12,747 bases of DNA, from positions 1 to 12,747 of the forward strand of contig JAJZWQ010000093.1 of NCBI GenBank assembly GCA_021846605.1. Reading direction: 5' to 3'. Numbering within the stretch: the first letter of the stretch is position 1; each line of letters begins with the position of its first letter. Of this stretch, positions 6,037 through 12,747 are shown one piece after another. The notes beneath the pieces were generated by a model, which saw nothing but the letters and a program-made list of their open reading frames with translations, was not told the origin of the DNA and ran no database searches. The translations under genes and the position numbers were made by a program. The DNA is from Bacillota bacterium. GTDB lineage: Bacteria; Bacillota_E; RBS10-35; JAJYVN01.

Positions 6037-6807
6037 TCAGGCGCCGCGCAGGGCGGCCAGGGCGGCACGCACGGCCTCGCCGGAGCGTCCGGCGCCGTCC
6101 CTGGGTTGGAACTCCAGGCCGACGAAGCCGTCGTACCCCTCCGCGGCGAGCGCCTCCATGATGGCGCCGTACGCCAACTCCCCGCCGCCAGGTTCGGTCC
6201 GCCCCGGAACGGCGGCCACGTGCACATGCCCGATGAGCGCGGCGTGGCGGCGCACCGTGGCGATGATGTTCCCCTCCATGATCTGGGCGTGGTAGACATC
6301 GTAGAGCAGGCGTACGGCGTCGCGCCCGACGGCCGCGACGATGCGCGCGGCCACCTCTGTGCGGTCCAGGAAGTAGCCGGCGTGGTCCACGAGGGTGTTG
6401 AGGGCCTCCAGATGCAGGCGCATCCCCGCGGCGGCCGCGGCGGGTGCCACCGCGGCCAGTCCGGCAATGATCGCCGCCTCCTGGTCGGCGGGCGGAACGC
6501 CCGGCAACGCGTCGCCCACGGTGACGATCATCCCGGGCAGCCCGTGCGCGGCGGCCTCGGCGATGGCGGCCTCCAGTTTGGCCACGGCTTCGGCGCCACG
6601 CGCCGGATCGGCGAGCGGCGCGCCGCAGGCGCAGGCCGCGACCGCCAGCCCGAGCGCGTGGGCGCGCCGGCACACCGCTCCGACGTCCTTGCCGCCCAGC
6701 CCCCAGAACTCCACCGCCTCCACGCCGGCCGCTGCGGCCGCGTCCACCCGTTCGACCAGAGGCACATCCGTAAACAACATCTCTATGCACGCCGAAAACC
6801 GCAACAT
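6037..6807 (-). CDS. hyi: Hydroxypyruvate isomerase-like TIM-barrel protein
   Basis: A 256-aa protein of the xylose-isomerase-like TIM-barrel superfamily. It resembles hydroxypyruvate isomerase (Hyi), which interconverts hydroxypyruvate and tartronate semialdehyde, and the related 2-oxo-tetronate isomerases (OtnI). Supporting motifs are the N-terminal FSACIEMLFTDVPLVERV, LHLEALN with E134, GYFLDRT (144-150), LLYDVYHAQIMEGN with D170, HVHVAAVPGRTEPGGGELAY (194-213), and GYDGFVGLEF with E232. E134, D170, H196 and E232 are the expected metal or catalytic positions. The third is usually Gln in Hyi proteins as I recall them, but is His here. Start ATG 6807 has a G-rich SD (GGGGGGTGGG) upstream; an ATG further out lacks family sequence. 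No glyoxylate carboligase or tartronate reductase is adjacent, so the substrate is uncertain. Confidence 0.7.
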   Translation of the reverse strand: MLRFSACIEMLFTDVPLVERVDAAAAAGVEAVEFWGLGGKDVGAVCRRAHALGLAVAACACGAPLADPARGAEAVAKLEAAIAEAAAHGLPGMIVTVGDALPGVPPADQEAAIIAGLAAVAPAAAAAGMRLHLEALNTLVDHAGYFLDRTEVAARIVAAVGRDAVRLLYDVYHAQIMEGNIIATVRRHAALIGHVHVAAVPGRTEPGGGELAYGAIMEALAAEGYDGFVGLEFQPRDGAGRSGEAVRAALAALRGA

Positions 6808-6871
6808 TGCGCCCACCCCCCGTGTGTTCAGCGCCGCGTTAGACAGCGCCCGCGCCACACCTGCCGCGTCT

Positions 6872-7144
6872 TCAGCTTTTGGTGATCAGCAGGAAACCGC
6901 CGATGAGCACGAAGGCCACGCCCGCCGTGGCGCGCAGCACACGCACCGGGATGGCATGTCCCAGGGCGTCCCCCAGGAGCGCGGAGATCAGCGTCACCAG
7001 GACGAGCGCTAGCGCCGCCCCGAGGAAGACGGACAGCGCGCCGTGTCCATTGGCGCTCAGCATCAGGGTCGCCAGTTGGGTCTTGTCTCCCAGTTCGGCC
7101 AGAAAGACCAGCCCGAACGCCAGCCAAAAGCCCTGGAGCTTCAC
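6872..7144 (-). CDS. Half-size GDT1/UPF0016 family membrane protein
   Basis: A 90-aa membrane protein with three hydrophobic segments (about 6-16, 36-58 and 70-87). It carries a single copy of the family hallmark E-L-G-D-K-T at E17-T22. GDT1/TMEM165 relatives transport Mn2+ and/or Ca2+. Full-size members have two such repeats, while short bacterial forms like this one presumably dimerise or pair with another half. No second half is next to it. The GTG start at 7144 is preceded by AAGGGGGC with about 8 nt spacing and directly gives the hydrophobic N terminus. The gene ends 64 bp before the isomerase start on the same strand, so the two may share a transcript. A shared role is not obvious, though manganese or another divalent metal could link a transporter to a metal-dependent isomerase. 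Confidence 0.85.
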   Translation of the reverse strand: MKLQGFWLAFGLVFLAELGDKTQLATLMLSANGHGALSVFLGAALALVLVTLISALLGDALGHAIPVRVLRATAGVAFVLIGGFLLITKS

Positions 7145-7291
7145 AGCCGCGCCCCCTTGCCCCGGAAGGCTTATGGGACGTGTCGACTGGACAGAACGCG
7201 CCGTGCGCTGGAACGAAGTGGCCGCGCGCCGCGCGCTCTGGGGCGGGCATCGTATGCCTACACAGACAGGCGGGGTATGGAGGATGGCATG
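7145..7291. promoter_or_regulatory. Divergent intergenic region (GDT1 gene / nucleotidyltransferase)
   Basis: The 147 bp between two divergent starts must hold both promoters, but I see no clear -35/-10 pair. A GC-only palindrome GCGCGCCGCGC lies near 7224-7234, and a GCCT/AGGC dyad lies around 7257-7272. The SD of the plus-strand gene is GGAGG at 7279-7283. Confidence 0.35.
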
Positions 7292-8377
7292 ATGTTACAG
7301 GCCGTGGTCATGGCGGGCGGGCGGGGTGAGCGCCTGCAGCCGCTCACCGCCCGGCGCCCCAAGCCCCTGGTCCCCTTCTTCGGCCTGCCGCTACTGGGGT
7401 ACCTGCTGGGCCACCTGGCGCGGTTGGGCGTGGGCGAAGCCTTCGTCACCGCCGGATACCTCGGGCACCAGATCACCGGCTTCGTCCAGTCCGGGGACTT
7501 CGGGCTCCCTGTGCACTGCACGCTGGAGGAGCGGCCGCGCGGTACGGCCGGCGCCGTCATCGACCTGCTGCCCCAACTGGCATCCCGCTTCCTGGTGGTG
7601 AGCGGCGATGCTCTGATGGACCTCGATCTGCCGTCCCTGGCCGCCTGCCACGAGGCGGACGGCAACCTGGCCACCATCTGCCTGGCGCCGCCCGGTGAGC
7701 GGTTGCGCTTCGGCAGCGTCACCTGCCGCGACCGCCGGGTGACCGGCTTTCGGGAAAAGCCCGAGATCGCCGATTTGCTGCCGGGCAGCGGCGTTAACGC
7801 CGGCTGCTACCTGTTGGAGCGGGAAGCCCTGGCCGGCCTGGATCCACAGCGCCCGCTGGACTTCGCCAGGGACGTCCTCCCCGGGCTCCTGGACCGGGGG
7901 GCCCCCCTGGGCGCGGTCTCCAGCATGCGATACTGGCGCGATCTGGGCACCCTGGACGCTTACCGCGAAGCCCACTTCGACGGGCTCGTCCAGAAGCTGC
8001 CGACCGGGTGGATGCCGCGCGGACTGCGCATCGACGCCAACGCCCCCGGCGGCCCCATCGCCATGGGGCCCGGGGTGGAGATCGCCCGGGACGCCCACAT
8101 CGAGGGACCGGCCCTGCTCGGGCCGGGCTGCCGCCTGGACCCGGGCGCGCGCGTGACCCGCTCCCTGTTGCTGGGCGAGTGCCGGGTCGGGGCCGGCAGT
8201 TGGGTGACCGATTGCGTACTCGACGGAGGCACCGTGGTCCCGCCGCACCGGCGCGTCGTCGGGGCGGGGCTGGCGGGGGGGCGCCAGCCCCTGCGCCTGC
8301 GCCGTCAGGCGGCGCGCACGCCACAGGGGGCCCCCGCGCCGCTGCCGGATCTCGCCGTGGCGGCGCCGCACCCCTGA
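7292..8377 (+). CDS. Sugar-phosphate nucleotidyltransferase (NDP-sugar pyrophosphorylase)
   Basis: A 361-aa enzyme expected to join a nucleoside triphosphate and a sugar 1-phosphate into an NDP-sugar, releasing pyrophosphate, in cytoplasmic glycan precursor synthesis. The N-terminal domain has the nucleotidyltransferase signature GGRGERLQPLT (9-19) and PKP with K24. It also has SGDALMDLDL with D106, FREKP (153-157), GVNAGCYLLE (167-176) and YWRDLGTLDAY (214-224). The C-terminal part (about 250-325) has the hexapeptide rhythm of a left-handed beta-helix, as in mannose-1-phosphate guanylyltransferase-like proteins. The nucleotide and sugar cannot be told from these motifs. ATG 7292 is 8 nt from GGAGG; ATG 7289 is in frame one codon earlier (5 nt spacing) and is a near-equal alternative. 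A short Pro/Ala/Arg-rich tail (about 330-361) follows the helix. The gene stands alone and ends 10 bp from the convergent prfC. Confidence 0.88.
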   Translation: MLQAVVMAGGRGERLQPLTARRPKPLVPFFGLPLLGYLLGHLARLGVGEAFVTAGYLGHQITGFVQSGDFGLPVHCTLEERPRGTAGAVIDLLPQLASRFLVVSGDALMDLDLPSLAACHEADGNLATICLAPPGERLRFGSVTCRDRRVTGFREKPEIADLLPGSGVNAGCYLLEREALAGLDPQRPLDFARDVLPGLLDRGAPLGAVSSMRYWRDLGTLDAYREAHFDGLVQKLPTGWMPRGLRIDANAPGGPIAMGPGVEIARDAHIEGPALLGPGCRLDPGARVTRSLLLGECRVGAGSWVTDCVLDGGTVVPPHRRVVGAGLAGGRQPLRLRRQAARTPQGAPAPLPDLAVAAPHP

Positions 8378-8387
8378 GCGCCGGGGA

Positions 8388-9974
<1,587 letters not shown>

Positions 9975-9998
9975 GGTCCGCGCACCCCCGAATGCGTA

Positions 9999-10031
9999 TG
10001 GTACCACGCGGCGCGGCGCTCGGCAGGAGCG
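9999..10031 (-). promoter_or_regulatory. Candidate prfC promoter
   Basis: On the minus strand, an extended -10-like TGG-TACCAT (near 9999-10007) sits 17 nt downstream of a weak -35 candidate CTGCCG. The 13-mer 10002-10014 (TACCACGCGGCGC on the plus strand) is identical to 4411-4423 at the tRNA promoter, again overlapping the -10. The -35 is poor, so this is a tentative call. Confidence 0.3.
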
Positions 10032-10036
10032 GGCCG

Positions 10037-10051
10037 CGTTCGGCACGAACG
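10037..10051. promoter_or_regulatory. Inverted repeat just before the methyltransferase start
   Basis: CGTTCG-GCA-CGAACG is a perfect 6-bp dyad with a 3-nt centre, ending 7 nt before the ATG at 10059. In this place it would overlap the ribosome-binding region, which is otherwise weak. It could be an operator used for autoregulation, or a hairpin limiting translation. Confidence 0.35.
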
Positions 10052-10058
10052 AAGCGGT

Positions 10059-11114
10059 ATGGACTTACCCCAACCCCGACTGGTCTGGCCGACCGCACCG
10101 AGTGCCCCACCGACCGCACCGAGCGCCCCGCCGCAGGTCGTGCGGCGGGTGCCCGCCAGCGGCCCGCCCCTCCTGCCGCAGGACGGTGGCGCACCGAACC
10201 GCCTCTTCCACGGTGACAACCTGGCGGTGATGGACGCCCTGCTGCCCGAACTCGCCGGGAGCATCGACCTCATCTACATCGATCCGCCCTTCGGCAGCGG
10301 CTCAGACTACGAGGTGCTGGGCGAGGATGGACTCCGGCCGGCATTCACCGACCGCTGGACCCGGGGCCTGGCCGGCTATCTGGAGATGCTGGCGCCGCGC
10401 CTGGAGCGGATGCACCAGCTTCTGGCCCCCCACGGAGCCCTCTACGTGCACGTGGACCCGACGGCATCGCACTACGTCAAGGTCCTGCTCGATGGAATCT
10501 TCGGACCGGAGTGCTTCCAGCGGGAGATCATCTGGCGGATCGGCTGGGTCTCGGGGTACAAGACGCAGGTGCGCAACTGGATCCGCAACCACGACGTGAT
10601 CCTCTTCTACACGCGCGACCCCGCAACGTTCACCTTCAACAAGGTGCTGGTGCCCGCTCCGCCCGGCTACCAGCGGCGCGGCGGGGGCGAGGGCCGGGGG
10701 CGCCCGGCCGAGGACGTGTGGAACGCAAACGAGGCCGAGCGCGCCCTGACCGGCGCCGCATCCCTGGACTCGATCCAGATCAAGAGCTTTTCGCGCGAGA
10801 AGACGGGGTATCGTACACAGAAGAACGAGAGCCTGCTGCGCCGGGTCGTGGAGGCATCCAGCAACCCCGGCGACCTGGTGGCCGACTTCTTCTGCGGTTC
10901 GGGGACCACGGCGGCCGCCTGCGAGGCCCTGGGGCGGCGCTGGCTGCTGTGCGACATCGGCGCCCCGGCCGTGGACGTCGCGGTGCGGCGCCTGGAGTCC
11001 CTGCCGACCCATGGCGCCTTTGAGGTACTGGCGGCTGATCCGCCACCGGCAGCCGAGGAGGGAATGGATACCCCATGCAGTACCGGCGATTGGGCCGATC
11101 CGGCCTCAAGCTGA
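10059..11114 (+). CDS. Orphan beta-class DNA methyltransferase
   Basis: A 351-aa amino-methyltransferase (N6-adenine or N4-cytosine) acting on DNA with SAM. The catalytic motif IV, IDPPF (D75-F78), precedes the SAM-binding motif I, ADFFCGSGTT (275-284), which is the beta-class order. Between them is a target-recognition region with WRIGWVSGYKTQ, WIRNHDVILFYTRD and SFSREKTGYRTQKNESLL, as in Mod-like site-specific methyltransferases. No restriction endonuclease is adjacent. The N terminus before residue 45 is odd: two 21-bp tandem copies (10089 and 10110) encode PTAPSAP twice. The SD before ATG 10059 is weak, so a later GTG (10140) that skips this segment is possible. The last 40 bp overlap the start of the reductase gene in another frame; the final 20 or so residues do not look family-like. 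Confidence 0.88.
   Translation: MDLPQPRLVWPTAPSAPPTAPSAPPQVVRRVPASGPPLLPQDGGAPNRLFHGDNLAVMDALLPELAGSIDLIYIDPPFGSGSDYEVLGEDGLRPAFTDRWTRGLAGYLEMLAPRLERMHQLLAPHGALYVHVDPTASHYVKVLLDGIFGPECFQREIIWRIGWVSGYKTQVRNWIRNHDVILFYTRDPATFTFNKVLVPAPPGYQRRGGGEGRGRPAEDVWNANEAERALTGAASLDSIQIKSFSREKTGYRTQKNESLLRRVVEASSNPGDLVADFFCGSGTTAAACEALGRRWLLCDIGAPAVDVAVRRLESLPTHGAFEVLAADPPPAAEEGMDTPCSTGDWADPASS
10089..10130 (+). repeat. 21-bp in-frame tandem repeat (two copies)
   Basis: CCGACCGCACCGAGTGCCCC begins at 10089, and a near-identical copy starts at 10110 with period 21 bp. It adds seven residues (PTAPSAP) per copy to the predicted methyltransferase N terminus. Repeats of this kind can change copy number by slippage without breaking the frame. 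Confidence 0.75.
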
Positions 11115-12004
11115 GTTCCATCTCTCTGGGCAGCTGGCTGACCTACGGGGGAAGCGTCGATTCCGACGCGGCGCAGGCCTGCGTCCGGGCAGCCCTGGAT
11201 GTCGGCATCGTCCACTTCGACACGGCGGACGTCTACCAGGGCGGCCGGGCCGAGGAGGTCCTGGCCCGCGGCTTGGACGGCGTCCCCCGCCACAGCGTCG
11301 TGCTGGCTACCAAGGTCTTCTGGCCGACCGGCAACGGCCCCAACGACCGCGGAACATCGCGCAAACACCTGCACGAGAGCCTGGACGGCTCCCTGCGGCG
11401 CCTGGGCACCGACTACGTCGACATCCTGTATTGCCACCGCTTCGACGTGGACACCGACCCCGAGGAGACGGTGTTCGCCCTCAATGACCTGGTGGAGCGC
11501 GGCAAGGTGCTCTATGCGGGCGTGAGCGAGTGGCCGGCCGGGCGCATCCGCGAGGCCCGGGACATCCAACGCCGGCTCGGTCTGCGCGCCTTGGCCGCCG
11601 TCCAGCCGAAATACAGCATGCTCTCCCGCGGCGTCGAGCGGGAGGTGCTTCCCGCCTGCCGCGACGAGGGTCTGGGGGCCGTGGCCTTCTCCCCGCTGGA
11701 GCAGGGCCTGCTCACGGGCAAGTACCGGCCGGGGGCGGATGCACCGGCCGGCAGCCGCGGCGCCGGGCATGCGAACCTCCTGCGCGCCGACGCCCTGGAG
11801 CGGGTCGAGCGCCTGCGGCCCCTGGCCGCCGAGGCGGGCATCCCCCTGCCGCACCTGGCCCTGGCCTGGGTGCTGCGGCTGCCGGAGATCAGCTCGGCCC
11901 TGATCGGGGCCAGCCGACCAGAGCAGGTGCGGGAAAACGCCGCCGCCGCCGACGTCCAACTGTCGACGGACCTCCTGGCGGCGATCGCGCAGGCCCTGGC
12001 GTAA
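11075..12004 (+). CDS. Aldo/keto reductase (Kv-beta-like subfamily)
   Basis: A 309-aa NADPH-dependent oxidoreductase with a TIM barrel. The N terminus MQYRRLGRSGLKLS is typical of the family. The catalytic tetrad is visible as D49 (HFDTADVY), Y54, K80 (LATKVFW) and H121 (CHRFD). The cofactor-binding segment GASRPEQVRENA is at 278-289. The VFWPTGNGPNDRG...SRKH segment points to the potassium-channel beta-subunit-like or glyceraldehyde-3-phosphate reductase-like group; the substrate is unknown. The start is fixed by family alignment and by GAGGAGGG at 11055-11062. It overlaps the methyltransferase gene by 40 bp in a different frame, which suggests co-transcription and possible translational coupling. 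Confidence 0.92.
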   Translation: MQYRRLGRSGLKLSSISLGSWLTYGGSVDSDAAQACVRAALDVGIVHFDTADVYQGGRAEEVLARGLDGVPRHSVVLATKVFWPTGNGPNDRGTSRKHLHESLDGSLRRLGTDYVDILYCHRFDVDTDPEETVFALNDLVERGKVLYAGVSEWPAGRIREARDIQRRLGLRALAAVQPKYSMLSRGVEREVLPACRDEGLGAVAFSPLEQGLLTGKYRPGADAPAGSRGAGHANLLRADALERVERLRPLAAEAGIPLPHLALAWVLRLPEISSALIGASRPEQVRENAAAADVQLSTDLLAAIAQALA

Positions 12005-12058
12005 TCGCGGCCCCCGTCCACGCGGCGCGGGCCCTTGCCGGGATATCCGGGATGCGGC

Positions 12059-12094
12059 ACCGCACGGCCGTCGTCAGCGTGACGGCCGTGCGGT
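12059..12094. terminator. Perfect 14-bp hairpin after the reductase gene
   Basis: ACCGCACGGCCGTC (12059-12072) pairs exactly with GACGGCCGTGCGGT (12081-12094) around an 8-nt loop. It lies 54 bp after the reductase stop and at the 3' end of the broken minus-strand gene. It could terminate both. As at 2847-2891, no T-run follows. Confidence 0.65.
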
Positions 12095-12560
12095 TCTGCA
12101 ATGCCTGCAACCCGAGCAGCGCCTTGGCGCCGGGGGTGAACGGCATGCGGCCGGGGTCGCCGCGGCACCGGCCGCCGGCGTCCCCAGCCCCTCGCGCAGA
12201 CGGGCCGCCAGTTGCGGGATGTCCACGCCGGCACGCTCCAAGACCCGGTGGCTGATCCGTGGTGGCCCGGGCCCCTCGGCCAAGGGCAAGCGCGCCAGTT
12301 GGTCCGGAGTCGCCGGCCGCGGGCGCAGCCCGGGCCTGCGCCCGCCGGGCACGCACGTCCGGCGGAAGGGCCGGGGTACCGGTGGGGTCCAGGGGCGCGC
12401 GCACGGGCGGCCCATCCCCCAGCCCGGCATCCGGCAGCTCCGCCTCCGCCGCACGGCACAGCCGCACCCTGTCGGCGGCAAGCGCTTCCAGGAGCCGGTG
12501 GGCCGCCCACGTCTGTGGTCCGGCACCCAGGGCCAGGGCGAGCGCGAGGGACGGAAGTGC
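12095..12560 (-). pseudogene. Frameshifted Clp N-terminal-domain-like gene remnant
   Basis: No single frame reads as a protein here, but two frames joined give Clp_N-like sequence. In one minus-strand frame, from 12560, come LPSLALALALGAG, TWAAHRLLEALAAD and, later, LPPDVRARRAQARAAPAAG. In the next frame, from about 12310, come ISHRVLERAGVD and IPQLAARLREGLG, the usual end of a Clp_N repeat. From 12146, back in the first frame, comes MPFTPGAKALLGLQAL, the usual start of one. The switches fall near 12309-12320 and 12146-12165. The usual VGTEHLLLALL segment of the second repeat is missing, and the third repeat is cut off at the hairpin 12059-12094. The beginning is also unclear: ATG 12588 is in yet another frame. 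I infer a decayed gene; sequencing errors could mimic this. Confidence 0.45.
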
Positions 12561-12592
12561 CCGCCGACCACCACACCGCGCCTGGCATCCGC

Positions 12593-12747
12593 TTAGGCGG
12601 CCTGGGCCCAGCGCCGCCAGAGGATGTCCGGGTGCATCCCATCCCCCGTCGGGTATGTTCGGAAGGACCAGCGGACCCCGGTGGGCCCCGCCGACACCCA
12701 TCGCTCGTCGGTCTCAGAGACCCAGGGACGCGATCGTGCCCTCGGGG
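12593..12747 (-). CDS. C-terminal end of an unidentified protein (partial at window edge)
   Basis: A minus-strand frame is open from the window edge to a TAA at 12593-12595, about 50 codons, ending in HPDILWRRWAQAA. Upstream it includes SETDERWVSAGP and TGVRWSFRTYPTGDG, which has a natural amino-acid mix and GC-rich third positions. I do not recognise the family. A second frame from the edge reads PEGTIASLGL and stops at 12714, so the edge could hold the end of one gene followed by a small one (GTG 12697, 34 aa), or one gene only. Flanking sequence is needed to decide. Confidence 0.4.
   Translation of the reverse strand, partial: PRARSRPWVSETDERWVSAGPTGVRWSFRTYPTGDGMHPDILWRRWAQAA

Noticed and set aside
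11512..12642. Long minus-strand open frame across the reductase gene end and beyond
   Set aside because: It is antisense to a well-supported reductase, is Arg/Pro/Gly-rich and has no domain signature.

Overview
The window is very GC-rich bacterial DNA (coding and intergenic) with strong Shine-Dalgarno sites, GTG and TTG starts as well as ATG, a tRNA with an encoded CCA end, and a secreted S-layer-homology (SLH) protein. Together these suggest a high-GC, probably thermophilic or soil-type member of the Bacillota (Symbiobacterium or Thermaerobacter-like). That placement is inference; no phylogenetic marker in the window settles it. Apart from the left edge and the right edge, it reads as an ordinary chromosomal region.

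Layout. Bases 1-430 are non-coding and hold a 137-bp block present twice (94% identical), each copy running into a short hairpin motif that also occurs a third time on its own. Bases 430-775 are a leader or spacer. A secreted lipoprotein with two beta-propeller regions (776-2851, plus) converges on a small SLH protein (2904-3839, minus), and a perfect 19-bp hairpin lies between them. A 470-bp non-coding stretch follows, with a short motif resembling an IS200/IS605 right end. Next, on the minus strand, come tRNA-Arg(CCG) with a clear promoter, an Amt ammonium transporter with a TTG start and a hairpin-rich leader, a hydroxypyruvate-isomerase-like TIM barrel, and a half-size GDT1/UPF0016 membrane protein. 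A sugar-nucleotidyltransferase (7292-8377, plus) starts divergently from the GDT1 gene and ends 10 bp from the convergent gene for peptide chain release factor 3 (8388-9974, minus). Divergent from that gene is a two-gene plus-strand unit: an orphan beta-class DNA methyltransferase (10059-11114) overlapping by 40 bp an aldo/keto reductase (11075-12004). The right end holds a 14-bp perfect hairpin, a minus-strand stretch that looks like a frameshifted Clp N-terminal-domain gene, and the last codons of another minus-strand gene cut by the window edge.

Functional links are loose. The lipoprotein and the SLH protein both belong to the cell envelope. Amt, the isomerase and the GDT1 protein are on one strand with short gaps and may be partly co-transcribed. 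The methyltransferase and reductase are translationally overlapped but have no obvious common pathway. I found no convincing CRISPR array, toxin-antitoxin pair, restriction partner, phage gene or complete mobile element. The least explained parts are the left-edge repeats, the 3840-4312 spacer and the broken gene at the right edge.
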